From Bombyx mori (Eukaryota; Arthropoda; Insecta; Lepidoptera; Bombycidae): DNA of 64,000 nt. The notes under the pieces were generated by a model, which was not told the DNA's origin, did not search any database, and saw only the letters and a program-made list of their open reading frames with translations. Numbering within the stretch: position 1 is the stretch's first letter; each line of letters opens with the position of its first letter. The stretch covers positions 6,450,501-6,514,500 of the forward strand of contig NC_085126.1 in assembly GCF_030269925.1 (NCBI RefSeq). The letters are read 5' to 3'. The translations under genes and the position numbers were made by a program. Of this stretch, positions 43,615 to 55,519 are shown in pieces.

Positions 43615-45480
43615 ACTATGATATCGATTTAATATGACTGATTATATAAAATTTCATAATTTATCATGCTTATAATATACAAAAATAATAATTAAAACGT
43701 ATTTTATAGGATCTCAAGAAAGTCGATGTCCTAAAACTATTATCTATATGTATTTAAATTCATTATGGAGCCCTCATCCGAAAAATCCATTTTTCGGTCG
43801 GAATCTATTGATCATGACACTAATCATAAATACCACTTTAAGATATGTCATCAAAACATATTTAGACATTCTGTTTAGATATTTCGGGAAAAAGGCTACC
43901 GACAAAATCTCTTCGGAACTATTTAAATAAAATAGTTTTATTCCGCAGTGAGTAAAACACTATTGTAAATTTGTTAAATTTTTAATAATTAAGTGATTTT
44001 AGAGAGGAAGTCACAAGGAATGACGTCTGTAATTAATGAATAAATGTTCTGTAGGTGTTTTTTTTTTCACGCGGTCCCTTGATAAGTTTAAAATTTGAAT
44101 CACTCTCAAGCGAAAGTGATTCAAATGGTGCGGCGCACCTTCCTTGGGGTGCGCTGCGGTAGTATGTTACGGACTTTAGAGTCAGCAAAACAATTAAAAT
44201 AGATTGTAATAGTCTAAGAAAAAAACGTACTCAAAATACGATAACATTTAGCATACTAGAAGTGGGCTGATGGCTTTGAACTACGCCATATCTTTATGTT
44301 TTGCGGCAAACGACAACTTTATAAAATCAGTGTAGCAACTTTTAAAAATCATCATATCGTTTACTTGGCAAATTCGAAGGACGAACTTGTCTTAGATTTC
44401 ACCCATCTAAATCATATCATATTTGCACATAACAATATACCTACTTACTTCCCATTAAAGTATAAATTCTACAAATAAATAATACTCAACAATATTTAAA
44501 ATAAAATGAGCCAAGAACGTTTATCGATAAAACCTGATAACATTGAAATCTTTTGTACAGCACTAAAGCCGCCATGTTTTGTGGCCAGATGACGTCACAG
44601 TGGCACGAAATTTTGGTTGACGTTTCATTTCCATAGGTTTCCTACTTCATTGGTTGTACATTATTTATTGACTTTGATATCGATTTAATAAGATTGCTTA
44701 TATAAATTTTCTTACTTTATCATGCTTAAGCATACAAAAATAATAATTAAAACATATTTTATAGAATCTCAAGAAAGTCGATGCCCCAAAACTATTATCT
44801 ATATATATTTAAATTCATTATGGAGCCCTCATCCGAAAAATCGGACACCATTTTTCGGTCGGAATCTATTGATCATGACACTAATCATAAATACCTCTTT
44901 AAAATATGTCATCAAAACATATTTAGACATTCTGTTATGTCTATTTAAATAAAATAGTTTTATTCCGCAGTGAGTAAAACACTATTGTAAATTCGTTAAA
45001 TATTTAATAATTAAGTGATTTTAGAGAGGAAGTCACAAGGAATGCCGTTTGTAATTTTATTAACGAATACGATAACATTCAACATGCTAGAAATGGGCAG
45101 ATGGCACTGTACTACGCCATATCTTTATGTTTTGCGGCAAACGACAACTTTATAAAATCAGTGTAGCAAATTTTAAAAATCGTCATATCGTTTACTTGCC
45201 AAATTTGAAGCACGAACTGGTCTTAGATTTCACATAATATCTAAATCACATCATCTTTGCACATAACAATATACTTACTTCCTATTAAAGTATAAATTCT
45301 ACAAATACATTCATACTCAACAATATTTAAAATAAAATGAGACAAGAACGTTTATCGATAAAACCTACTAACATTAAAATCTTCTGGGCAGCACTAAAAC
45401 CGCCATGTTTTGTGGCCAGATGACGTCACAGTGGCACGAATTTTTTGTTGACGTTTCATTTCCATAGGTTTCCTACTTCA
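43615..45480 (+). repeat. Tandem duplication of about 0.9 kb
   Basis: 43615-44645 and 44655-45480 align throughout, e.g. aagaaagtcgatgtcctaaa / aagaaagtcgatgccccaaa and atatctttatgttttgcggc (twice). Each has a short open frame beginning MEPSSEKS...FRSESIDHDTNHKY (from 43768: 38 aa; from 44819: 43 aa) after a possible acceptor attttatag. 44037-44230 is present only in the first copy. Confidence 0.75.
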
Positions 45481-45808
45481 GTGCTAATTACAGGCGACTG
45501 TGCTTAGAAGACGGGAGTGGGGACGCTACGAAGTATGGCACAAAGAGGAGAGACCGATAATATAAAATAGTATGTATATTTCTGTCTCATTCTTTGCTGG
45601 CTTCATCCTACACATTTTTGTATTTGTGTCTCTTACCTGACGTTTTTTCCGTTGCATCCGGTTTGAAATCACAACGATTCTAAAGAAGTTTCACTTCAAA
45701 AATTAATTTATTTTGTTCTTGCATAATACGGAAATAGATAGAAGGATAATAAAAATATGTCTATAATTCATTTATTGTTCATGAGAAAGATACATCATAT
45801 ATACCTGG
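45481..45808. other. Spacer, no gene seen
   Basis: Contains the palindrome-bearing block taaagaagtttcacttc (45674-45690), the reverse of the end motif of the long-TIR element at 25918. Confidence 0.5.
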
Positions 45809-45947
45809 CTATAATAAACTTTTCACTTTGTAACTTTTTTTGTTTGTTTTGGGATTTTTTTTCGCACTCTGTTGCTGTTTTTCAATTTTTTTTCTCTTTC
45901 GATACTCTCTTTGACGTTCAGCGTTCGATTTTACTGTTGCCCTACTG
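45809..45947 (-). CDS. STPR-like exon e with own stop
   Basis: Acceptor attacttacag, phase 2. Reads SRATVKSNAERQREYRKRKK, then KIEKQQQSAKKNPKTNKKSY and KVKSLL stop at 45809. One basic motif closely resembling d2 (KSNAERAKRYRDNLK). No start codon, so it would be a terminal exon or a pseudo-exon. Confidence 0.45.
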
Positions 45948-46096
45948 CTGTAAGTAATGTATGTTAATAATGAACAATCTCATCACATGTACATTGTACA
46001 TTAACGTGTGTAATTAGTGAATTCACTTGTATTTATTTTCAATTTTACTAACTAACTTTTCTAAGTTTTTGTTGCACAGCGTTGCAGTTTCCATGG

Positions 46097-46503
46097 TAAG
46101 GTATTTTATGACCTGGTAGCTAAGACCTTTAAGTCATGTCTTATTTTAATTTATATTCTTATTTTTATGAAAAATGTCAATATGGAGTGAAATGAAATGA
46201 AGATGATTAATTTGAGACATTAATCAACTGGGATGAAATTAAATGAAATGAGATGATATGGGATGAAATATAATCTTAGTAAAACGGTGGTCATTTACTA
46301 AGATTTTTTCCGTGGACTTTTTGGAGGGTCCCGAGAATTTGAGTCCAGCGTTTTTGTTTCATTTTCCAACATTTGTGCACTTTTACAGATATTAAACAGT
46401 TAATAAACCACCGTTATTACACATTTAAACCTGAAGAAACACTAAATAGACAAATTAAAACAAATCACACAACTTCACTCCTCGCGTTCCCGCCAAAAAG
46501 TCC
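46097..46503 (-). mobile_element. Retroposon family R (copy gamma), uninterrupted
   Basis: 407 bp between exact 13 bp direct repeats gcagtttccatgg (46084-46096 and 46504-46516). Reverse orientation: right end cgttcccgccaaaaagtcc, left end aaggtattttatgacctgg. Best reference copy of this family in the window. Confidence 0.8.
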
Positions 46504-46616
46504 GCAGTTTCCATGGTTCTAATCTAATCCATAGATTATACACTTAAATCTAATCTATAGTGTTCTTAAAATAATAAGTCTATTATCTATGTTTTAGTGG
46601 ATGGGAAAATGTAGAG

Positions 46617-47045
46617 GTGACTGAAGTTAGCTCCTCAAAAAACATTTTTTTTTCCTTTTTCGACTTTTTTTCTATTAATTCGTTTGTTCTTGATTGTTCG
46701 CTGTTAGTAATTGTTTGTTCTGCATTTATTTATTAAAAAAAAATAGTTAAAAAATATAGCTTCAAGTTAGCCCCGATTGCAATTTTTTATATTTTTTCAT
46801 CCTTAATGACTCGTAAATATTCATTTTCGATTGTTTTTATATAAAATCCGTTTGTTTTCTTTTGTAATTACTCATTTTTTGTTTAATTATTAGTTGAATA
46901 TATGTATGCAAAATATGTGTAGGTACTGCGCATGCGTCAACTAGTATAATGCTTAAACTTTTCTACGCGGTTTTGATCGTGAAAAAAACAATTATAAATA
47001 CTGAAGGAGCAATTAATTGGTACACAGTTTAATTAAAAAAAAAAA
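46617..47045. mobile_element. One arm of the foldback element
   Basis: aggtgactgaagttagctcc to tacacagtttaattaaaaaa matches the left arm of 40672-41874; loop and second arm are missing. Confidence 0.75.
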
Positions 47046-47071
47046 TTGAAATCACTCACAATGATCAGGTA

Positions 47072-47421
47072 TAATTTTTTCTAATAAAGTACGTAGGTAC
47101 TTAACGAATGTTCACGATTGACTTCCACGGTGAAGGAATAACATCGTGTAATAAAAATCAAACTCACAAAAATGAGGATTTGCGTATTTACTGGCAGTAG
47201 GACCTCTTGTGAGTCCGCACAGGTAAGTTATTTCTGCCGTGAAGCAGTAATGCGTTTCGGTTTGAGGGACGGGGCAGCCGTTGTACTTTCAAAGGTGAAA
47301 CCTCACAACTCATTTCTCAAGGTGGGTGGCGGCATTTAAGTTGTAAATGTCTATGGGCTCCAGTAACCACTTAACCAAGAGGGCTGCGAGCTCGCCCACC
47401 CATCTAAGCAATAAAAGAAAA
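47072..47421 (+). mobile_element. Bm1 SINE, head missing
   Basis: Begins in the linker after the tRNA-like head (ctaataaagtacgtag, cacgattgacttccacggtg), runs to cacccatctaagcaataaaa. About 26 bp is lost at the acgggtaggtaccaccaccctg position. Confidence 0.8.
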
Positions 47422-48232
47422 ACTACGGGTGTGATTCGGCCTCAGCACAACTAATTAATTAATGTTAAACTATACATACCTACTGTGCATTTTAAAACAG
47501 ATTTGACACGACTGACTGATATTATGCAGTTCACTACAACTACCGTCAACACCTACTTTGACACATGAGGTCGAAGTTATGTCCATTTCAAAATCCGTAT
47601 CGATTAGATACCTTGTCTAGTATCTACTTGTGATCCGAGAGTATTGTGAGTTCATGTGGCCAAACCCGCAAAATAATCATTTCAAGTCATTGTAGCACAT
47701 ACACATCAAACATCACACAACATTACACCATTCATCATGAAATATGCGTTACAAGTCTCATTACAAATTAAAATAGTTGTCCCACCATTCAAATCTTAAC
47801 ACATTATTACTTCATTGCAAGACACACACTCGCTCACAAAAAATTCATTACATAAGAAACAAAAAAAATAAATTGTTAAAGTAAGCCTTTGCTTTAGAAG
47901 GCAGATGAGATACTGCACCCTGCTTGGTATATTTTATATTAAACAAACCAGGTCTTCAATATTTTTTATATATTTATTATCATCTAAGCTAAATAGGTAA
48001 TTTCAAATATTGACTTGTAGTATTAGTTACTTAAATTACAATATTTAGATATAATTATCACAATTTAAAAGTATTTTACATATTGCTTGCCTTTATTATT
48101 GACATAACTATGTACACGATTTGGAACACTATGTACATGTTTAGATCTAAATAAACTGTTTTGTACATTAAAGTTTTAAATTAAATGAAAATCACAATGA
48201 AGGTACAGAAAGTACTATGAGATTTCATAAAT

Positions 48233-48645
48233 ACTAGCGACCCGCCCTCGCTTCGCTTCGGAAACATTAAAACACACATGAACCCAAAAAAATAAAATAA
48301 TTTTTTTTTTAAAAAAAGTAGCCTATGTTCATCAGGGACAATGTCGGCTTCTAATGGAAAAAGAATTTTTCAAATCGGTCCAGTAGTTTCGGAGCCTATT
48401 CGAAACAAACAAACAAACAAATCTTTCCTCTTTATAATATTAGTATAGATATTGAAACATTCTTTATTGGTGCTCCACTTGTATTGGTCTTACCGTGATG
48501 TTATATAGCCTATAGCCTTCCTCAATAAATGGGCTATCTAACACTGAAATATTTTTTCAAATCGGACCAGTAGTTCCTGAGATTAGCGCGATCAAACAAA
48601 CAAACTCTTCAGCTTTATAATATTGGTATAGATAGCCATACTCGC
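48233..48645 (+). mobile_element. Two adjacent members of the tagcgacccgcc family
   Basis: 48233-48451: ctagcgacccgccctcgctt ... tcaaatcggtccagtagttt ... caaacaaacaaacaaac. 48452-48645: a second, 5'-less copy ending caaacaaacaaactcttcag. Present only in copy III. Confidence 0.6.
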
Positions 48646-49079
48646 TCGCTTCGCTGTTCATTTAAAATTAACATTATTATTTGTTGTCATTATTATTAGG
48701 GAGTCCAACACTGATATAAATACTAGCCGTGAAGCGATTGGAGAAGATTTGGAGAAATCGCAGCATAAGCAAAAAAACTAAGATAAAGCTCATGAGAACC
48801 CTTATCTTCTCCATATTCTTGTACGCTTCGGAGACGTGGACCCTCAAGGCCCGTACCCGATTGAGAATTGACGCATTTGAAATGTGGTGTTGGCGCAAAA
48901 TGTTGGGCGTATCATGGACGGAGCGCCGTACAAATGTGTCAATTCTCTCGAAACTAAACGTCAAGACCCGTCTATCTACGATCTGTATGCAGCGTCTCCT
49001 CAAGTACTTCGGACACGTGGCCCGACAAAATCCTGAGAACTTTGAAAAATTAATAGTTGTAGGTCACGTGGACACTGAA

Positions 49080-50140
49080 GTCGTCGTGGCCTAATGCCGA
49101 GTTTACATTACGAAATTAGTGTCATGCATGTTGAGCTCAGTTTCACGAAAGTAGTTTCGATGTATGCGAAAGTAATTTCGTCAAAAAATTAGTGTCGCGA
49201 AATCCACAGTATCGCAGTAACCATGGCGCCATCACCATCAAAGCTAAATTCTATGCTATATGCTATATTCAATGTAGCTAAAGAAATGCTTATATACCTA
49301 TAAACTTAAAAAAAAGACTATCAAGAAAAAAAAGGTTGGTAGATTCGAGGATGGTCAACAAGAAGGCATTTAGGTGCAATGAAATTAGTCTCTGAATTAG
49401 CAGATGAAGATCCTGAGAGTTATAAAAACTATTATCGAATGAGTGAATATAATTTTGCTTTTTTACTGTAGGTGTTTCGGGTCCCAGAGACACCGTTGTC
49501 GCTGATATTCATTAATAAGATCTATATTTTTATCTGTACTCCATCGTTGGTTTGCCATTTTCAACGTTTGAAGCGCGTCGGAACTAACAATACACACGTC
49601 CGCACAGCGCAGGCCCTTTCGCGACATTAGTTTCACGTCGCGTTTACACTATGAAATTAGTTGCATGACATTAATTTCACCAAAAAATCGCGCAGGGCAC
49701 GAAACTAATTTCCATGCATGAACTAATGCATGCATTACGAAAGTATTAAATTACACGTGAAACTGTTAGTAAAACTAATGTCACGAAATTAATTTCACGC
49801 CACTAATTTCGTAATGTAAATTCGGCTTAAAGGATAAGACGTCCGTATGTAGCGATGCAACGGTGTTCGAATCCCGCAGGCGGGTACCAATTTTTCTAAT
49901 GAAATACGTACTCATCAAATGTTCACGATTGACTTCCACGGTGAAGGAATAACATCGTGTAATAAAAACCAAACCCGCAAAATTATAATTTGCGTAATCA
50001 CTGGTGGTAGAACCTCTTGTGAGTCCGCAAGGGTAGGTACCACCACCCCGCCTATTTCCGCCGTGAAGCAGTAATGCGTTTCGGTTCGAAGGGTGGGGTA
50101 GCCGTTGTAACTATACTGACTGAATAAAAAAAAAAAGAAA
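49080..50140 (+). mobile_element. Bm1 SINE split by a Harbinger element
   Basis: Head start gtcgtcgtggccta (49080-49094), then after the Harbinger insertion taaaggataagacgtccg through the body to gccgttgtaactatactgac and a poly(A). The last 150 bp of the usual 3' end are missing. Confidence 0.8.
49095..49826 (+). mobile_element. PIF/Harbinger-type element with transposase remnant
   Basis: Inverted ends tgccgagtttacattacg / cgtaatgtaaattcggc and a 3 bp TAA/TTA target. Subterminal zones full of gaaattagt-like motifs. Inside (about 49330-49470) one frame reads IRGWSTRRHLGAMKLVSELA, DEDPESYKNYYRMSEYNFAF, like the N-terminal part of HARBI1-type proteins, with a stop just before it (GW-stop-IRGW). 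Non-autonomous. Confidence 0.75.
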
Positions 50141-50513
50141 AACGTGGAAGGAAAGAGAAGTCGAGGAAGATTGCCAACCAGGTGGACGGACACTGTCAAG
50201 GAGGCCACAAAAACCAGCGTCCCGGGCGCCATTAAGCAGGCCGAATACAGGTAACATTGGAGGAAGCTGGTGCAAAAACTGGACCAAGGTGGTCACGACC
50301 CTCAGTAATGAGGAAACGACAAAGAAGAAGAAGAAGAATCCATTAAGTACATGTATTTTCTACATGGATTACAAAGTTTCAAGTCAATCGGATGCATGGT
50401 TCAGTAGTTATAACGGAAAATCCGTAAAAACCACTATAGATTTATATACATATTACTATTGATTATGTCATTAATATTCATAAATTAAGTTTGGAATACA
50501 GGAAGATTTTTTT

Positions 50514-50640
50514 CTATTTTCGGTGATTTGTTACAGTGCCGACTTGACAACAAGTAGTGTGTTGATTTGTTATGTATCCAATTCGACGACCGGCGTGACG
50601 TCTGGGATTTGTACCATAACAATTAATTGGTACTAGTGGT
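50514..50640 (-). CDS. Terminal coding segment, copy III
   Basis: Reads VPINCYGTNPRRHAGRRIGY, ITNQHTTCCQVGTVTNHRK stop; about 90 percent identical to copy I (13770-13885). Now cut off from exon C by an insertion at 50641-51075 and by the C stop. Confidence 0.45.
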
Positions 50641-51075
50641 CCCGCAGTAGTCGAAATTCGACTATATTTAATTGAAATTGTAAGCTTGTACTCTATTATG
50701 ATTCTATTTTCAAAGATTATTTCATAAATCACAAATTTCGGCAAGAATACAACACTATAGAAAAAAATTAAATAAAGACAAACAATATTTAATCTATTCT
50801 CAATTTGACCACAGACGTCAAGAACAAAAATTTGACAATAAATAAATAGTATGCATGCGTGTGTGCGTCAAATACATGGTAGTGTGTGTAATGTTTTCTT
50901 TATTGATTTATTGTATATTTTATGCATTATTTAAAAAAATTATTAACACTGTACATTTCTTCTCTATAATCTCTATAAGTGTGGAAAATTTCATACCCCA
51001 CCGTCCGCGCAATTTTCGTAAAAGGGATACAAAGTTTTTACATCACGTATTAATATATAGATATTTACATAACTG
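50641..51075. mobile_element. Insertion in the terminal exon of copy III
   Basis: Copy I runs without a break from gaatacagagatg to taccaattaatag; here about 430 bp lie between, starting tagtggtcccgcagtagtcg. The class is not recognised. Confidence 0.55.
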
Positions 51076-51407
51076 TATTCCGATCAAACACAATTTCAGT
51101 CTCGTTAGGGTATATCACTATTATTTTTTTCTTCTATCTACGCCGAAAGTTCGGTTTTCTTCCCGCTGTACAGGGAAGAAAGTCTAACTTCGGCTCGGGT
51201 GGCAATTTTACACGCGGGAGGAAATGTCCTACTTTTCTCCCTTGGTGCACAATGTACTATTACACGTGGTTTACGTGTGTGACCCAATATGCTTCTTGTG
51301 TGGGGAGGGTTTGCATTATTTACACTTTGATTAGGCTTAGAAATTGCATCAACTTTTACGATCTTTTCAGTGATGTAGTAGTTGTTTTCAATGATAAAAT
51401 CAGGAGA
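51076..51407 (-). pseudogene. 3' part of exon C, copy III, after the stop
   Basis: Homologous to 13080-13280 and 13630-13730 of copy I (tgggtcacacacgtaaaccac in reverse at about 51290). Carries the right end of the ttttttctc MITE (51125-51180). Confidence 0.5.
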
Positions 51408-52846
51408 TTAATCTATTTCTTTCCGTTTATCTAATATTTGTTGAGACGCAAGTGACACCATAAACATAAGTTGTTTAGACTGTTCGGCAACATGGTTGAA
51501 GATTGGCTCTATCACTAGAGTTTTTACGTCAGATGTCTTATTTATAATTGCATGTTTGTCGGTCTGGTATAATTCCTGCGCGAATACCGGTTTAACGATT
51601 TGACTTTCACTGTCGACTACGATGTTGTCTGCCGTGATAGGGCTGTCATTCGCCGCGGAATAATTTCGCTCACTCAACAGTTCGACAGCTGACACAATTT
51701 TTGTTGTATTTTGTGCAGCAGACCTGCAGGGTTGTATTTCAACATCGGGAATACTGTTGTTTTTCTTAAACATGGTATGTTTTGTGTTTGGCTTTAGTAT
51801 CTGAGATGATATACCAAACGTGACTCTGGAAGAATTATGTTCATCTTCATCCATTTTTACTAAAATTTTGTTGAGGATGTCGTGGGTAAGAAAACAATCG
51901 TTCACAACTGAAAGTTCTTCTCTTGGTTTCTTTTTGGACGAAATACCGGTTTCTTTCACTGTACACGATAGGTTTGACTTGAGTTCTGGAGTTGCAGCTA
52001 TACTTTCATTATTAGTTCGCACGGTCAGGGGAGGTACTTCAATTGTCAGCCAACTTTGATTTGAGCAAGGAACTTCTGTTATATCTGGTTGATTGATCTT
52101 CCTGTTTATCTCCATCGCATCACCACAACTTTCTTGTGTTAAATTCGATGTGTAACATTTCGATAGCGGCATTAAATGATCAGGATTGACTAAACGAATA
52201 TTTGTAGAGCTCCGGGAAGCGATTGTTGAAGGAACTCGCGTCGCAGTGTCGCTAACGTCGCCGCGGTCTGGAACATTCGAGTTCAGTTGGTCGCAGTCCT
52301 TCAAGTACACTGTACCGTTGAACAGTTTGGATTCAATCGCCTTCATTACATCAACAGTGATCGGCCTGCAAGCATTGAGCAGTACCCTGTTACGCGGCGA
52401 ACTTAAGAATGCATCCGTTAATCTTTTCAACTTCTTGTTAAAGTCCGGATTCTTGCAAAGCTGTGTAGGATCATACGAACGATTTCGGGGTTTATGAAAC
52501 AAGTGACTAGACATTTTCACTTTCATACTATCATCGGTTCTATTTTCGCTTTGTGCACCAGTTTTACTTTCTAAGAACAAAGTGTTGTTCATTGTATTAC
52601 TGATGTCAAAATTATTTCGATTCGTAATTTTATCAACATCAGTTTCTATTTCTGAAATGTTCAGTTGTTTTAAACTGTCATTTTCGTTACAAGCGTGCGG
52701 ATTGTTTTTTGACATTTTCATTTCATCTTCTTTCAGATCAAAGAGACGCTTGAAACATTTCGATTCAAAAGTTGGTGTACTATTTCCATGTTCACAACTT
52801 AACTGACTTTGTACAGTCAAATCATTTTTGGTCTGAATAATGTGAG
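51408..52846 (-). pseudogene. Exon C, copy III, early stop
   Basis: Acceptor attgcag, phase 1; open for about 479 codons. All conserved blocks are present (HLFHKPRNRSYDPTQLCKN, LTDAFLSSPRNRVLLNACRP, DVMKAIESKLFNGTVYLKD). It ends at RKEID-stop where copy I has RKEIDKSPD: a single base change (AAA to TAA) at about 51408. The protein would lose only the last 60 or so residues, so it could still be functional. Confidence 0.6.
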
Positions 52847-53079
52847 CTGCAATAGTAAATAATTATTATCTGAAAGACTGCCGTTATATTATGTAATACG
52901 CTGAGGACTAAATTGAAATGATGTAAAAAAAGCTTTTCAAAATCCTAATATCATAATTATCTGTTAAATATGTTATACTGCGTACATAAATGTTAAATTC
53001 GCAGAAATGCAACTAATTTGTAAACTAAAACCAAATATGTATGTTTCATTTACTGGAAGTGGTGCAAATTTAAACTCAC

Positions 53080-53748
53080 CTGTATTTACATGATCATTTC
53101 CAATAGACTGGACATTGTTGTCAGCAAATTCTATTACGTTATCAAAAATATTTAATTGCAAGTGTTCTTCTATTTCAGACTTTAATATTATATTTGTGTC
53201 TTGCAACACTTTTTCTTGTATATCTTCTGCATTAGACACATTGTTGGTTGCATCTTGGTAACATTTAGTTTCTTCTACAATCATTGGTTTACCTTCACAT
53301 ACTTTTGTAGCTCGTGGATCTTTACTTTCTTGACAATCATGCACGTTGCCGTAGACACCAGCAATTTTCGGTACTATTTCCTCAATTAGTTTAGCTTTCC
53401 CTTCATTTGAATTTTCGATTGTTTCGCGAAGGTAATCAAGAGTAGGGGTAATGTTTATATTTTTGTCAGTCTTCACCACATCTTCACCAGAAACAGTATT
53501 GTATGTTTCATTTTCGATCAATTGTTCTGTTTTCCCGGTGTTTAAAAGTAATGGTATTTTGATAGTTTGTAATGGCTCAGCCAGATCTTCAAAATCTCTA
53601 GGTTCGGATTTTATTTCAATAATCATTCCATTGGTTTCTGTGTTCTCGTCGCTTCTTCTCCCGAGCTTCCTTGTTTCGCTGTCCAAATCTTGGTCCACAT
53701 CTATCGTTTCTATGAAAGGTTCAATGACTTCTAAGTCTGGTTGAGATT
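53080..53748 (-). CDS. Exon B, copy III
   Basis: 669 bp, acceptor attccag-type (cttccag), donor ATACAG|gtgagt, phase 1-1. MDQDLDSETRKLGRRSDENT-like start (from GTG), IEIKSEPRDFEDLAEPLQTI, ENSNEGKAKLIEEIVPKIAG and EEHLQLNIFDNVIEFADNNV. The middle (CQESKDPRATKVCEGKPMIV) differs more from the other copies. Splices in frame to exon C at 52846. Confidence 0.65.
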
Positions 53749-54977
53749 CTGGAAGAATGAATTACCATGTCAGATGATATTTCACTTAGAATTTAACGTA
53801 GTCATTAATGTCAATTAGTGTTTTTACTAATGTTTAGACATTATTAATCTCCAGAGAATGGACTGTTACAGTACCGTGCAGCCTTAATGACCATTGCTGC
53901 ACACATCCTGAGAGTTTGAAACTAATTTGCCTGTCCTAATTTTTTGTTTTAGCGAAATTTAAAATCCCATTCCCATTAAACAAAAATAAACACTATTTGG
54001 TTCTAGTGAACGTGGATATTTAACTATGCTAGTTGACTAGTCTATATGGTTCAAAAATACAAATTCCCAACTTATTATGACGTATTTATGTTACTCAATT
54101 TCACCTTTATTGCAAAAACAAAAGAAGCCGTTTGATAAGCCACTATTGTCAGAGCAATATTGCCGCACTGGCGGGGCGTTCTTATGCGTTTGTATTTCGA
54201 TCAGATCACGTGATCTTTTTGAAGTCTCCCAACTCAGTTAGGCCGGCGACACTATCGCGTCTACTGCGTTTTCGTATAACTTCAGAGTTCCGAAAGCAAT
54301 CCGAAGTTCTTGGGATCTTTACGATATTTTTTTACGGACATCAATCTTCTATACATATAAATAAAATTGGTGTGTCTGTTTTTAATATTGAAATAGCCGC
54401 TTTTTACTACATGCATATGAATATATATACGGTACATACACCAAAATAACATTTTATACAATTTTTGTCTGTCTGTCTGTTTGTTCCGGCTAATCTCTGG
54501 AACGGCTGGACCGATTTTCACGGGACTTTCACTGATAGGTAGCTGATGATATAAAGAGTAGCCTAAGCTAGACTAGCTTTGCCTCGCGGCGTCACCCGCG
54601 GTACGAGAATAATCGCGGGTTACATCGCGGGACTCAGCTAATAATAAAATTTAATGTTTCCGAAGCGAAGCGAGGGCGGGTCGCTAGTTGTGAAATAAAA
54701 ATGATTCAAGTTATTACATACATAAAGTCGAAATAGATGATACGGATTTTTATTCCCAGCCTTAGGTAAATTATCCGATATCTACCTCCTCTATTCATAA
54801 ATACATTGTGCAAAATTTTAATTTTAATTATCTGCTTGAATGTTCTAGAATCTTGTAACCGGATCTCGTACTGTAAATTACATTTTGTGGTTTTTACTAC
54901 TCTCTCTCTCTCTCTTTCGTTGTCACTATAGTTAGTGTTATTACGTAAACATTGAAGTGTAAAAAAATCGATAAACT
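53749..54977 (-). other. Intron between exons A and B, copy III
   Basis: Holds a reverse member of the tagcgacccgcc family (54470-54685) and a block with ttttaatattgaaatagcc inserted at about 54340-54470; the remainder matches copies I and II. No gene. Confidence 0.5.
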
Positions 54978-55027
54978 TGCCAGTGTCTATAGAAGCTTCC
55001 GCGTTGTTCATCCAATTCTCCTTTTCC
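54978..55027 (-). CDS. Exon A, short conserved exon, copy III
   Basis: 50 bp, ttcacag / GGCAA|gtttat, phase 0 reading EKENWMNNAEASIDTG, identical in protein to copy I. The frame stays open beyond the donor (FIDFFTLQCLRNN), so the true 3' edge is not certain. Confidence 0.4.
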
Positions 55028-55519
55028 TGTGAATGAAATTTAAACTGATGAGATCTGCATTATTTTCTACTAATACTTTTCAGGGTTTCCCACAAAGAGC
55101 ATATCAAGTCTAAAACTGAAAGCAGTGTTCTATTAGGATAATCGGTTCCACCAATAAAAAAAGGTCAGTAATAATGAAAGAAGTTTCGTAATAAATAATA
55201 TTTAAACACAACGGACTAACTATTCTTCTGCTGACCCTCGAATTATGTTTTGCGTAAGGTGTCGTTATATGAGTAGTAGCAAAAACAAGGGCGGCCCATA
55301 TCAAAAGATGTAACTTTTTAAACGCTTAAGTGGGTGGACAGCCTCACGGCGCAACTGGTGTTGAGTGGTTGCCATAGCTATAGCCCTAAGCCCGGTCGTG
55401 GACGGAACGTTTAGGATTAGGTTAGATTTAAGATAGCTTAGTTAGGCTTTGCAACGAAAGAGATTGTGCATGACGAGGACTAAACCAGCACTAGGAGGAG
55501 CGGGAGGACCGGGCTCTCC

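Larger units (their letters stand above)
48722..50335 (+). mobile_element. RTE-type LINE 3' part, split by nested insertions
   Basis: 48729-49075 reads IKLMRTLIFSIFLYASETWT, RIDAFEMWCWRKMLGVSWTE and RLLKYFGHVARQNPE, the C-terminal region of RTE-type ORF2. After the insertion (49080-50140) it continues RGRLPTRWTDTVKEATKT, a WRKLVQKLDQGGHDPQ end and an (aag)n tail (50310-50335). 5' truncated, dead. Confidence 0.8.
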
